Shown here piece by piece: positions 7,435 through 17,400 of a stretch of DNA of 64,000 bases; within the stretch, counting starts at the first letter, position 1; every line of letters starts with the position of its first letter. The stretch comes from Streptomyces sioyaensis. Lineage in GTDB: Bacteria; Actinomycetota; Actinomycetes; Streptomycetales; Streptomycetaceae. Position numbers and translations under genes: made by a program. The stretch spans positions 1 through 64,000 of the forward strand of contig NZ_SDIF01000015.1 in NCBI RefSeq assembly GCF_004122735.1. The letters run 5' to 3'. The notes beneath the pieces were generated by a model. It searched no databases and was not told the origin of the DNA. It saw only the letters and a list, made by a program, of their open reading frames with translations.

Positions 7435-10254
7435 GTGAGCGACATCCTTAAAGTAGTCCTGTCGAAACATGCGACCCCGGAGTTCAGTAACTGGCAGAAA
7501 AATGGGGGACTCCTCTTCCTTCGTGGGCCGAAGTGCGCAGGGAAGACCACCACGCTCAACCGGATCTGCGCATCGGAAGCAGACTCCGGAGTGCTGAGCC
7601 TGTGGGCGACGGGCTGGCTGAACGAGTACGGTTCCCCGTTCGGGGTCCTGCAGCAGATCCTGGACCAGTTGGACGCCGCCGAGGAGGGCGGGGAGCAGCC
7701 GAACGGCGCCGGCCCCTCGTCGTCCCTCACGGATGGTCTACGGAACCCGTCCGGCCTGACCTTTGAGTGGGTGTACGCCCGACTGTTGAAGGTCGCGGCG
7801 AGACGTCCCCTGCTCATAGTCGTCGACGACATCAACTACGTCGACGGCCCTTCGCAGTTGTTCCTGCGCTTCGTGGCGCGACGGCTGAAGGGGACGTCCA
7901 TCCGGCTGGCCATGGCCGAGCGAACAGGATGTGCCCTCTCGTTCTGCGACGACCTGCGCACCGACATCCTGCGACTGCCGTACACCAGCCTGGTCCGGAT
8001 GCGGCTGCTGGGACGCAAGCAGATCGCCCGGTCCCTCACCGAGCACATCCCGGACTTCCGCGCGTCCTTCGCGGGCTCGGCAGCGAACGGCATGGCCGAT
8101 GACATCCACGACCTGACCGGCGGCAACCTGCTCCTCGTCGACGTGCTGCTGCGGACATGGCTCACGTCGGCCGACCCGAACCCGAAGGAACTGACCGTCG
8201 ACACGGCCTTCCACGACTGCGTCCGGGGCATGATCAGCGACACGGACATGCCCGGCATGGTCAGCGGCGCCCATGCGGTGGCCGTTCTCGGCGACTTCGC
8301 CTCCCTGCCACGGCTGGCCCGACTGCTCGGGATCGACATCACCAGGGCCAGCAGGATCTTCGGTGCGCTCAACGACCTCGGCATGCTGGCCGGCGACTGC
8401 CTGCGGCCCGACATGCGCCGGGCGCTGCTCCAGGACGAGAGCTTCACCGCGCGCGGAGAGCTGCATCTGCGGGCAGCACATGTCCTCTTCGAGGACAGCG
8501 CGCCCCTGACGCAGGTCGTGGAGCATCTCACCGCGGTGGGGAGGATCGGCGCGCCGTGGGATCTGCCACTTGTCCTGGGCCTCGTCAACCAGGCCCTGAA
8601 GAGCGGCAGCACGGAGGTGGCCGGCGGGTTGCTCAAGCTGGCCAAGATCTCCGCCGTCGGCCCCGAAGAGCGCTCCGCCGTGGAGATGATGCTGCTGCGC
8701 ACCACCTGGCTGACCGACCCCGGGCTGGTGGCCTCCCTGCTGCCGACGCTGGGCCGCGCTGCCTTCCGCGGTGTCCTGAACGCGACGGACCTGGCGTTCC
8801 TGGTGCGAGCGGCGCTGTGGCACGGTTTGACGGAGCTGGCCGCAGAGCTGATGCCCCTGATGCGTGAGAAGGCTCCGCGGGCCCCCTATCCGGCCGAGGT
8901 CGGTCTCGCGGAAGCCCTCTACAGCCTGTGGAGCGGCACGCCGATGAACTGGGCGACGCTGGAACTGTCCTGTTCGAGTGAGGCCGACGAGCGCTATGCG
9001 CCGGGTGCCGACGTTCATTCGCTGCTCACCGGTCTGCGCAAGATCCATGACCCGGCGAACGAGGGAGACCGGGCCCAGGCGATCTTCTGGGCCGAGCAGG
9101 TGCTCCAGGGCATCCGGGTCCAGTCCTCGGCGGTGGAAACCCTGCTGTTCGCCTCCACCGTGCTGGAGAGCATGGGCTCACTGCCCGCCGCGCGGCCGTG
9201 GTTCACCCAGCTGTCGGAGGCGCTCGAAGCGCATCCGTCGCCGTTGTGGGAGGCCCTGGTGTCGGTCGTGGAGGCGAAGGTCTCGTTGGAGCTCGGTGAC
9301 CTCGGCTCCGCGTACCGGCTGATCCGGAAGGCGCTCGCGCGCAAGCCCTGGCACGAATGGGGTGCGCCGATCGCCGGTATCGCCGCGCTGCTGGTCCAGA
9401 CTCTGACGGAGATGGGCAGGCCGCAGGAGGCCGCGGAGGTGCTCGACCGGCCCATTCCCCCGGCGGCGTACCAGGGATGCGGCGGTCTGAAGTACGTACA
9501 CGCCCGTGGCAGGTATCACCTGGCGACCAATCGGCTGCACGCGGCGCTGGCCGACTTCGAGTCGTGCAGGGACATGAGTGCCTCCCCGTGGATCGGGACG
9601 CCCGCGCGCGCCGACCAGAGCCATCTGATGGTGCCCTGGCGCTGCGGGATGGCGGAGGCGTATCTGGCACTCGGGGACGTGGCGGGCGCCCGGGACGTTC
9701 TCCGGCAACAGCTGCAGCAGCTGCCCGAGGAGGAGACGTCCGTCCACGGGACCACGCTGCGCCTCCTCGCCAAGACCACCAAGGACGACGCCCGGCGGCT
9801 CTCCCTGCTGAAGAGCTCCGCGGACACACTGGAACGCGACGGAAGCAGGCTGCAGCTCGCCTACACGCTGACCGAACTCGCCGCCGCGTACCGGGAGACC
9901 TCGCGACTGAACCTCGCCCGGACCACGTCGAAGCGGGCCCGGCGCATGGCCGAGCAGTGCGAGGCGGGCCGGCTGCTCGCTCTCGTCACCGCGGACGCCC
10001 ACGGGCCGACACGGGACAAACAGCCGGTCTGCCACCACCCGGAGCTCGCCGAACTGAGCTCCGCCGAACGGCGCGTGGCGGTCCTGGCGATCCTGGGACA
10101 CACGAATCGGGAGATCTCCGGGAAACTGTTCATCACCGCCAGCACGGTGGAGCAGCACCTGACGCGCATCTACCGCAAGCTCCGCGTGCAGCATCGCGAG
10201 GACCTGCTGGACAAGTTCTCCACGGTGTTCATGGCCCTCGAACAGAGCGGCTGA
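7435..10254 (+). CDS. LAL-family (large LuxR) pathway regulator
   Basis: A transcriptional activator of the large ATP-binding LuxR family, about 939 residues. The N-terminal ATPase has a Walker A (GPKCAGKTTTLN, about residues 25-36) and a Walker B (LLIVVDDINYVD). A long helical middle of tetratricopeptide-like character follows, and then a C-terminal LuxR helix-turn-helix (LSSAERRVAVLAILGHTNREI through ASTVEQHLTRIYRKLRV, about residues 875-925). GTG 7435 is preferred because GAGAGGA lies five bases upstream; the frame extends to another GTG at 7414 without such a site. LAL proteins are the usual pathway-specific activators of macrolide and polyketide clusters (PikD, RapH, AveR types). It is the only regulator in the window and so the natural candidate to bind the repeated TAGGGG sites. 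It stands alone, convergent with the CHC operon. Confidence 0.92.
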   Translation: MSDILKVVLSKHATPEFSNWQKNGGLLFLRGPKCAGKTTTLNRICASEADSGVLSLWATGWLNEYGSPFGVLQQILDQLDAAEEGGEQPNGAGPSSSLTDGLRNPSGLTFEWVYARLLKVAARRPLLIVVDDINYVDGPSQLFLRFVARRLKGTSIRLAMAERTGCALSFCDDLRTDILRLPYTSLVRMRLLGRKQIARSLTEHIPDFRASFAGSAANGMADDIHDLTGGNLLLVDVLLRTWLTSADPNPKELTVDTAFHDCVRGMISDTDMPGMVSGAHAVAVLGDFASLPRLARLLGIDITRASRIFGALNDLGMLAGDCLRPDMRRALLQDESFTARGELHLRAAHVLFEDSAPLTQVVEHLTAVGRIGAPWDLPLVLGLVNQALKSGSTEVAGGLLKLAKISAVGPEERSAVEMMLLRTTWLTDPGLVASLLPTLGRAAFRGVLNATDLAFLVRAALWHGLTELAAELMPLMREKAPRAPYPAEVGLAEALYSLWSGTPMNWATLELSCSSEADERYAPGADVHSLLTGLRKIHDPANEGDRAQAIFWAEQVLQGIRVQSSAVETLLFASTVLESMGSLPAARPWFTQLSEALEAHPSPLWEALVSVVEAKVSLELGDLGSAYRLIRKALARKPWHEWGAPIAGIAALLVQTLTEMGRPQEAAEVLDRPIPPAAYQGCGGLKYVHARGRYHLATNRLHAALADFESCRDMSASPWIGTPARADQSHLMVPWRCGMAEAYLALGDVAGARDVLRQQLQQLPEEETSVHGTTLRLLAKTTKDDARRLSLLKSSADTLERDGSRLQLAYTLTELAAAYRETSRLNLARTTSKRARRMAEQCEAGRLLALVTADAHGPTRDKQPVCHHPELAELSSAERRVAVLAILGHTNREISGKLFITASTVEQHLTRIYRKLRVQHREDLLDKFSTVFMALEQSG

Positions 10255-10266
10255 GTCCGACCCGTC

Positions 10267-10315
10267 CGGGAGTGTGGGGGAGCGGAGTCCGCTCCGTTCG
10301 CGTGCCCCACTCCCG
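10267..10315. terminator. Nested inverted repeat between convergent genes
   Basis: An inner perfect stem GGAGCGG/CCGCTCC with a 3-base loop (around 10280-10296) sits within an imperfect outer stem pairing GGGAGTGTGGGG with CCCCACTCCC. It fills the 68 bp between the ends of the regulator and the CHC operon and is a probable bidirectional terminator. Confidence 0.6.
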
Positions 10316-10322
10316 CACGTTC

Positions 10323-12401
10323 TCACCCCACGGCGACGCGGGATATCCGGTGCGCAGCGCGCAGGCCTTCCGCTGTGGCCCGTACGGCGTTGAGCCCGTC
10401 CGTTCCCGCGGCGCCGCCCGCGGTGACGACGGGGACACCCGCCTCGCGCAGCAGCGGGGCCAGCTCGTCCACCGGGACCTGGCCAACGGCGAGCACGACA
10501 TGGTCGGCGTCGAGGGAGCGCTCGCGGCCTTCCGCGTCGGTGAGGAGGACGCCGGTGGGTGTGATCTCCCGGTAGGTCACGCCGGTGAGCATCCGTACAC
10601 CGGCGGCCCTCAGATTCCGCATGACGACCCAGCGGGTGCTGGGGCCGATGCCCGCCCCGATCCGCCGGCCACGCCGCAGCAGCGTCACCTCGCGCGGCGC
10701 GTCACGGACGGCGGGTTCCCTCCCGGAGTGCGGAGTGCTCCCGGCCACGGCGTGCCGGGCCAGGAACTCCTCCGGCGTCACCTCGGCATCCGGGTCGGTG
10801 GTCAGGGTGTGCGCCAGATCGATGGCGATGCCACCCCCGCCGATGATGACGATCCGGCCGCCGAGCCCTTCGGGGTCGGCGAACGCCTGCGCGTAGTTGC
10901 GGACATGGGGCAGCTCCGCGCCGGAGAGGGACAACCCGGCGGGGAGCACACCGGTGGCCAGCACCACACCGTCGAACGACCGCAGCTCCGGGACGTCCGC
11001 GCCGCCGATGCGACGGCCCAGGTGCAACGGCACACCGGCATCCCGCAGTTCCCGTACGTGGTGGTGGATGGTCCCGGCGAATTCCGCCTTTCCCGGCACC
11101 TGGGAGGCCAGCCGGAACTGACCGCCGGCGTGGGCCGCGGCTTCGTACACCTCGACACGGTGGCCGAGGCCGGCCAGCGTGCGGGCGGCCTCCAGTCCGG
11201 CGATGCCCGCGCCGATCACGGCGTAGCGGCCGAACGGCCCACTGCGCTGGCGGGCCGGCTGCGGAGGGGGGAACTGCCTTTCGTGTCCGGCTCTGGGGTT
11301 GACGAGGCAGGAGACCCTTTCGGTGCCGAAGGAGCGGTCGATGCACGCCTCGTTGCAGGCGATGCAGGCATTTACCCGGTCGGGGCGGCCGGCGGCCGAC
11401 TTGGCGACGAGCTGAGGGTCGGCCAGGAACGGCCGCGCCATGGCCACGAAGTCCACCTCACCACCGGACAGGGCTTCGTCGGCCTGCGCGAGGTGCGGGA
11501 AGCGGTTGGCGGCGATCACCGCGACATCCGTGTGGCCGGCGGCCAGCAGCGTGCGTTTGAGTGCCTTGGCGCAGGCCGCCCAGGTACCGGCGGGGACCTC
11601 GGACTGCACGGTGGGCACCGGTGACTCGTGCCAGCCCACGCCGACGGAGAGCGCGTCGGCCCCGGCCCCGGCGAGCGCCACCGTGAGCGCGGTCACCTCG
11701 TCCGGCGGAGTGCCCCCGGCCACCAAGTCGTTCCCGGAGATGCGGAAGAGCACCGGGAAGTCCCGGCCCACGGCTGCGCGGACCCCGCGCAGCACCTCCA
11801 GCGGAAACCGGCGCCGCCGTTCGGCGTCACCGCCCCACGCGTCGTCGCGCAGGTTGGTCAGCGGTGCCGTGAACTGGTTGATCAGATAGCCCTCGGAGCC
11901 CATCACCTCCACGGCATCGAATCCGAGGGCGCGTGCGGCGCGCGCTCCCTCGGCGAAGTCGTCGATCGTGGTGGTGATGTCCCCGGGGGACATCACCCGG
12001 GGGGTGCAGCGGGCGAAGGCGCTGTGCACCGGCGACGGGGCGACGGGATGCCCGGCTCCCTCGCGGGCGCCGGGCCGAGCGTACCGCCCGGCGTGAAAGA
12101 GCTGCAGAGCGATCCGCCCACCGCGCTCGTGCACCGCACGCACCGCCGCCGAGAGGGCCGCCCTGTCCCGGGAGTCGCCGATCACCCCGTACCCCGGGCC
12201 GCCCGCGCCCACGGGGTTGACCGCCACGCCTCCGGTGACGATGAGTGCCGCGCCCGCGGCCGCGCGCTCGGCGTAGAACGCGGCCAAGGCCGCGCCGTCA
12301 TCGTCCCCGGTCTCCAGATTGAGGTGCATCGCGCCCATGACGATGCGATGCGGAAGCCTCATGGTGCCGATGGAGCCGGCCCGGAAGACATGGTCGTACA
12401 C
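10323..12401 (-). CDS. 2,4-dienoyl-CoA reductase-like flavoenzyme (OYE fusion)
   Basis: A 692-residue NADH:flavin oxidoreductase of the FadH/old-yellow-enzyme fusion type. It has an N-terminal FMN TIM barrel (about 1-340) and a four-cysteine iron-sulfur motif, CIACNEACIDRSF then SCLVN (about 345-370). C-terminal FAD/NAD domains follow with two dinucleotide folds, AVIGAGIAGLEAA (about 395) and IVIIGGGGIAIDLA. Enzymes of this type reduce conjugated dienoyl-CoAs. As the last gene of the operon with the EPSP synthase-ligase, acyl-CoA dehydrogenase and ChcA-like reductase, it matches the dienoyl-reductase-like member (AnsM type) of the CHC-CoA loci in ansatrienin producers. It would reduce a cyclohexadienecarbonyl-CoA intermediate. 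The start is GTG with GAGGG upstream, 19 bp after the preceding stop. Confidence 0.85.
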   Translation of the reverse strand: MYDHVFRAGSIGTMRLPHRIVMGAMHLNLETGDDDGAALAAFYAERAAAGAALIVTGGVAVNPVGAGGPGYGVIGDSRDRAALSAAVRAVHERGGRIALQLFHAGRYARPGAREGAGHPVAPSPVHSAFARCTPRVMSPGDITTTIDDFAEGARAARALGFDAVEVMGSEGYLINQFTAPLTNLRDDAWGGDAERRRRFPLEVLRGVRAAVGRDFPVLFRISGNDLVAGGTPPDEVTALTVALAGAGADALSVGVGWHESPVPTVQSEVPAGTWAACAKALKRTLLAAGHTDVAVIAANRFPHLAQADEALSGGEVDFVAMARPFLADPQLVAKSAAGRPDRVNACIACNEACIDRSFGTERVSCLVNPRAGHERQFPPPQPARQRSGPFGRYAVIGAGIAGLEAARTLAGLGHRVEVYEAAAHAGGQFRLASQVPGKAEFAGTIHHHVRELRDAGVPLHLGRRIGGADVPELRSFDGVVLATGVLPAGLSLSGAELPHVRNYAQAFADPEGLGGRIVIIGGGGIAIDLAHTLTTDPDAEVTPEEFLARHAVAGSTPHSGREPAVRDAPREVTLLRRGRRIGAGIGPSTRWVVMRNLRAAGVRMLTGVTYREITPTGVLLTDAEGRERSLDADHVVLAVGQVPVDELAPLLREAGVPVVTAGGAAGTDGLNAVRATAEGLRAAHRISRVAVG

Positions 12402-12420
12402 GTCGCACGGCCCTCGTCTC

Positions 12421-13263
12421 TCAGGATTCCCGTGTCGGGCGGGGCGGCAGACGCAGTGCCTCGCCGGCGTCCGTGAAGAACGGCGGGGCGACCACGCTCA
12501 GGCCCCCGTCGACGACCAGGGTCTGGCCCGTGATGTAGCCGGCGCCCTCACCCAGCAGGAAGGCGACGGTGTCGGCCATCTCCTGCACCGTGCCGGGCCG
12601 CCCGGCGGGGATGCGGTCCAGGACACCGCGCATGTCGGGCATGCCCTCGATGCCGTAGAAGTAGGCGAGCGAGTCGGAATCGATCAGGCCGCCGTTCACC
12701 GCATTGACGTTGATGCCGTACGGCGCGAACTCGACCGCCATGTAACGCACCCACGCCTCGATCGCCGCCTTCATCCCGCCGAGCGCGGCGTACGTCGGGT
12801 AGGCGCGGACCGACCCGTAGGACGACAGCGCGACGATCCGGCCGCCGTCGTCCATGAGCTTGACCGCCTGCTGGGCGCCGAGCACGAAGGGGCGCAGGTT
12901 CATGGCGTAGGAGCGGTCCAGGTGGTGCTGGCCGAGGTCGAGGATGTTCTTGAAGACGCTGGCGGCGGCGTTGGAGACGAAGTGGTCCAGCCGTCCGTAG
13001 CGTCGTCCGACCTCGTCGAACAGTGCCGTGACGCCTTCCGTCGTCTCGACGTCGGCCTGGACGGCGACGCCCCGGCCGCCGGCCTCCTCGACGTCGGCGA
13101 CGGTCTTCTCGGCCAGTTCGGCGTTCTTCTTGTAGTTGACGACCACGGTGCCGCCCTGGCGGGCCAGGGTGAGGGCGAGGGCGCGTCCGATGCCGCGCGA
13201 AGCGCCCGTGATGAGGGAGATCTTGGTGCCGCCGGCCGCGTCGTCGTGTCGGATGTCGTTCAT
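12421..13263 (-). CDS. chcA: ChcA-like 1-cyclohexenylcarbonyl-CoA reductase (SDR)
   Basis: A 280-residue short-chain dehydrogenase with the NADPH-binding TGASRGIGRAL motif near residue 20 and NAVNGGL near residue 200. The active-site spacing is Y-A-A-L-G-G-M-K, that is Tyr-x6-Lys. This is the enoyl-reductase spacing (FabI/FabL type), not the Tyr-x3-Lys of ketoreductases, so it should reduce a carbon-carbon double bond. ChcA, which converts 1-cyclohexenylcarbonyl-CoA to cyclohexylcarbonyl-CoA as the last CHC step, is an SDR of about this size. The ATGA overlap with the upstream acyl-CoA dehydrogenase indicates translational coupling. The alternative is one of the ketone- or alcohol-processing SDRs of the same pathway (AnsK type), but the spacing argues for an enoyl reductase. 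Confidence 0.78.
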   Translation of the reverse strand: MNDIRHDDAAGGTKISLITGASRGIGRALALTLARQGGTVVVNYKKNAELAEKTVADVEEAGGRGVAVQADVETTEGVTALFDEVGRRYGRLDHFVSNAAASVFKNILDLGQHHLDRSYAMNLRPFVLGAQQAVKLMDDGGRIVALSSYGSVRAYPTYAALGGMKAAIEAWVRYMAVEFAPYGINVNAVNGGLIDSDSLAYFYGIEGMPDMRGVLDRIPAGRPGTVQEMADTVAFLLGEGAGYITGQTLVVDGGLSVVAPPFFTDAGEALRLPPRPTRES

Positions 13264-14426
13264 CGCGCGCCTCCCGCGGTGACGGTCTGGGCCTGCCGCA
13301 GCAGTTCGCGGAAGACCACGGCCTTCTGTACCTCGTTGGGGCCCTCCTCGAAGCGCTGGGCGCGGGCGTCACGGTAGACGCGCTCGATCTTCTGGGACTT
13401 CCAGTAGCCGAGCCCGCCGTGGACCTGCAGCGCCTTGTCGGTGACGGTGGTCAGCATCGTCACCGCGTGCATCTTGGCCATCGAGGACTGCATGGACGCG
13501 TCGTCGGCGCCCTCCTCGAAGCGGCGCGCGGCGTGCAGCACGAGCTGTCGGGCCGCCTCGATGTCCGCCGCGTTCTCGGCGAGCATGAACTGAATGGCCT
13601 GACGCTCCGTCAGTGACTTGCCGAAGGTCACCCGGGAGCGGGCGTAGTCGACGGCGAGCTGCTGGGCGCGTTGGGCGAGGCCGACGCAGCTCATCGCGAC
13701 GGAGATCCGCGACGGGGTGAGGAATCCGCCGAGGAACACCTCCAGCCCCTGGCCCTCCTCGCCGAGCCGGTGGTCCACGGGCACGGGGGTGCGGTCGAAG
13801 ACGATCGAGGCGTGGTCGGTGCCGGTGACGCCCATGGTGTGGGAGGTGTCCTCGGCGCTCACTCCGGGCGCGTCCCGCGGCACCAGCAGGGCGACGGTGC
13901 CCTCGTGCCCCGTGGAGCCCGCGACGCGCGCCGCCAGGAGGTAGTGGTCACAGCGCATCCCGAACGTGATCAGGTGCTTGCGGCCCGACAGGTAGTAGGT
14001 GTCGCCCTCGCGGACCGCCGAGGTCGTGATGTCCGCTCCGGTGCCGTTGCCCGGCTCGGTCAGGGCGAACGCGATCTTGATCTCGCCCAGGACGGCCGGC
14101 ACCACGAACCGCTTGCGCTGTTCGTCGGAGGCGTGACCGTCCATCGACCGCCAGATGCCGTTGACGACGTGCACGATCATGCGCAGGGACCCGTGGGAGC
14201 GGGAGAAGATCTCCATCAGCTCCATCCACTGGGTGAACCCGAGGCCCTGGCCGCCGTACTCCAACGGGGCGGCGAGCCGCAGGAACCCGAGCTCGTTGAG
14301 CTCGCTCCACACCGCCTCGGGCACCTCCCCGGTCTCCTCGATGCGTTCGGCCCAGCGCTCGCCCGGGCCCTCCACCCACCGCTCGACCACGTCACGGACT
14401 TCTGCGAACCGCTGCTCGTCCATCAT
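13260..14426 (-). CDS. Acyl-CoA dehydrogenase of CHC pathway
   Basis: A 388-residue FAD-dependent acyl-CoA dehydrogenase. Typical blocks are PLEYGGQGLGF, the flavin/substrate segment FALTEPGNGTGAD, SRISVAMSCVGLAQRA, and the C-terminal QVHGGLGY with RDARAQRFEEGPNEVQ. The ATG at 14426 is chosen because GGAG lies eight bases upstream and the family alignment begins there; the frame is open further with no conserved sequence. The catalytic base is probably the Glu in EEGPNEVQ, which would need checking. The gene follows the fusion gene by 23 bp and overlaps chcA. In the CHC pathway such an enzyme could oxidise or isomerise a cyclohexenyl-CoA intermediate, as proposed for AnsL. The exact step is not determined by the sequence. 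Confidence 0.88.
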   Translation of the reverse strand: MMDEQRFAEVRDVVERWVEGPGERWAERIEETGEVPEAVWSELNELGFLRLAAPLEYGGQGLGFTQWMELMEIFSRSHGSLRMIVHVVNGIWRSMDGHASDEQRKRFVVPAVLGEIKIAFALTEPGNGTGADITTSAVREGDTYYLSGRKHLITFGMRCDHYLLAARVAGSTGHEGTVALLVPRDAPGVSAEDTSHTMGVTGTDHASIVFDRTPVPVDHRLGEEGQGLEVFLGGFLTPSRISVAMSCVGLAQRAQQLAVDYARSRVTFGKSLTERQAIQFMLAENAADIEAARQLVLHAARRFEEGADDASMQSSMAKMHAVTMLTTVTDKALQVHGGLGYWKSQKIERVYRDARAQRFEEGPNEVQKAVVFRELLRQAQTVTAGGAR

Positions 14427-14449
14427 CTTTCGCACTCCGTCTTCTCCTG

Positions 14450-17400
14450 TCACTGCATGTGGGGGCGCAGGTGGCGCGCCCTGGCCCGCAGTTCGAACTT
14501 CTGGACCTTGCCGATCGGGTTGCGCGGGAGATCCGCGACGAGCTGGAGCCGCTCCGGCCAGTACTGCTTGGCTGCCTGGTGCCCGTCCAGGTAGCGGCAC
14601 ATCTCCTCGAAGCCGAGCAGCGCGCCGTCCTTGAGCACCACGAACGCGCAGGCACGCTCGCCGAGACGCTCGTCGGGCATGGCCACGATGGCCACGTCGT
14701 CGACGGCGGGGTGACGGAACAGCAGCTGCTCCATCTCGCCGACGGGGATCTTCTCGCCGCCGCGGTTGATCACGTCCTTGACCCGGCCGGTGATACGGAC
14801 ATAGCCCGACTCGTCGAGCACCGCGAGGTCGCCGGTGCGGAACCAGCCGTCCGGGGTGAAGGCCTCGGCGGTCAGGTCGGGGCGGTCGAGATAGCCCTCG
14901 AAGGTCGTCTGCGAGAGGATCTCGAAGTTGCCCTCGGCGTCAGGTGCCAGCACCTCGCCCCGGTCGTCGGTGACCCGCAGCCGCACGCCCTCCAGGACGC
15001 GCCCGTCGGTGCCCCAGCGCCGCTCCGGGGCGTCGGTCGGCCTCGACAGCGCGCCGAGGCAGGTTTCGGTGGTGCCGAACGCGCCGCACACCTTCGTGCC
15101 CAGCACCTCGCTCGCGTGCTCGGCCAGCGAGCGCGGAACGGTGGCACCGGTGGCCACGAAGATCCGCAGATGCCGGGGCGCTTCGCCGAGCTCCTCGACC
15201 GCCTTCACCAGGTCGGCCAGGAACGGCGTGGCAGCCTGGACGAACGTCGCCCGGTGCGCGTTCAGCGAGACCAGGGCGCGCCGCGCGTCCCACTCGGACT
15301 GCAGGATCTGGGGCACACCCAGCACGGTCGCCAGCGTCATCCCGTACAGGAACCCGGTCTGGTGGGCGAGCGGAGAGGGCACCCAGACGGCGTCGTCGGG
15401 ACCGAGGCCGAGATGCCGGATCTCCATCGACACGGCCCGGACCAGGTTCGAGGACGACTGCATGACCCCCTTGGGCTCGCCGGTCGTGCCCGAGGTGAAC
15501 AACAGCTGCGCCGTCGCCCCGGCCGTCGGACGGATCGCGTCGAGGGCCGCCCGGTCGACCGTCGTCGCCTTCAGGGCGGTCTCCCAGTCGTGCAGGCGGA
15601 CGCCGCCCGGGGGCGGCTGTGGCGGTCGGCTGCCGCCGCCCGACCGGGCCAGCACCACGACATGCTCCAGGTGCGCCGTGTCCGGGCCACCGGTGGCGGC
15701 GAGGGCGAGTGCCTCCTGCGCGGGGCGCCGGGACCGGTACTCGTCCATGACGACCAGGACGCGGGCCATCGAGCGGCGCAGGACGAAGCCGAGTTCGCGT
15801 GCCCGGAAGAACGGGATGACCGGGCAGCAGACGGCGCCGATCCGCAGCGCCGCCAGCGACAGCACCACGAACTCCAGGCGGTTGGGCAGCTGGTACGCCA
15901 CGTTCTCGCCCGGCCGCACCCCGAGTTCGAGCAGCAGCGCGGCGGCCTTGTCCACCCGGCCGGCCAGGTCGCTCCAGGTGACGACGGAGTCGCCGTCCGG
16001 GCGTACGTCCACGAGGGCGGTGTCACCGGGGCGGGACGCGGCGTGCCGGGCCAGCCACTCCGGCAGGGTGACCTCGCAGGCGTGGTCCGGATCCGCGACG
16101 GACCGCACGGGTTCCCGGACGGTTTCGCGGGCACGGCTCCTGGCGGAGCGTGCGGGGCCCTTCTCCACGGAGGTCGGCACGCCGACGGTGTTCATCATGT
16201 CGAGGAAGCCCGGATACGAGATGCGGTAGGCGTGCGGGTACGACAGCGTGGAGTGGCCCCGGGCGCGCGAGGAGGCGACGGCCAGCGACATCAGCACCCG
16301 GTGGTCGTTGTACGAGGACAGCTCCGCGCCGACCAGAGAGTCCACCCCGGTCACCCGCAGGGTGTCGTCGGACAACTCCAGCTCGGCACCCATGGAGTTG
16401 AGCTGGAGCATCACGCCGGCCCGGTCGGACTCCTTCAGCCGCGTGTGCGCGACATTGCGGAACACCGACTCACCGTGCGCGAAGGTGGCGAGGGTGGTCA
16501 GGACGGGAAGCATGTCCGGCACGTCGCGGCAGTCGACGTCGACGGCCTTCAGCAGGGGGGCGTCCTGCTGGATCCGGACACCGCCGGCCACCGGGTCCAG
16601 TTCCATGGGGACGCCCATCGCGCGTGCGATGTCGAGGAAGTGGAACTCGGGGTGGTCGGCGGGGCCCCCGGTCAGGCTCGGCATACCGCGCAGGAGTACG
16701 TCGGAGGGGTGGAGCGCGGCGGTGGCGATGCCGAAGGCCGCGGAACCGATGTCGGGGGGCAGCGTCAGCTCGGTGGGCCGCACGCTCTGGTGCGGCGCCA
16801 CGTCAAAGCGCCGCCAGTCGGGGGCCACGGTCACTTCCAGGCCGAACTGCCGCATCATCGCGACGGTCAGCTCCAGATAGGTGCGTTCGTTGAGCGCGCC
16901 CGTCACGGTGACGGTGGTGGGGCCGGTGGCGAACGGCGCGAGCAGCAGCAGTCCGGATATCCACTGGGACAAGGTGCCCGGAATGGTCACCTCGCCGCCT
17001 GTGGGCCGATGGCTGAGGACGTGAAGGGGCGGGCAGTCATTCGCCGACTCCAGACGTACGCCCATCTTTTCCAGTGCGCGCAGCAGCGGGCCCACGGGAC
17101 GGTTCCGAAAGTATTTCTGCCCGGTGATCGTGACGGCGCGGTTCGACAGTGCAGCGAGCCCGGTCATGAAATAGAGGGTGGTGCCCGAGCTGCCGGCCGA
17201 GACGGTGTCCCGGACCGGCCGGTAGTGGCCGCCGAGCCCCCGCACCACGAAGGTGTCACCCTCGCGGACGATCTGTACGCCGAGGTCGCGCAGGAGCCGC
17301 ACGGTGTACTCGACGTGCCGGGCGTCGGACAGGCCCTGGATCCGGCTCTCCCCGTCCGCGAGCGAGGCGAGGATCAGCGCACGGTGTGCATGATATTTGG

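Noticed and set aside
9357..11624. A 755-residue plus-strand frame running across the end of the regulator and over the flavoenzyme
   Set aside because: It crosses two real genes and a terminator-like structure and shows no domain.
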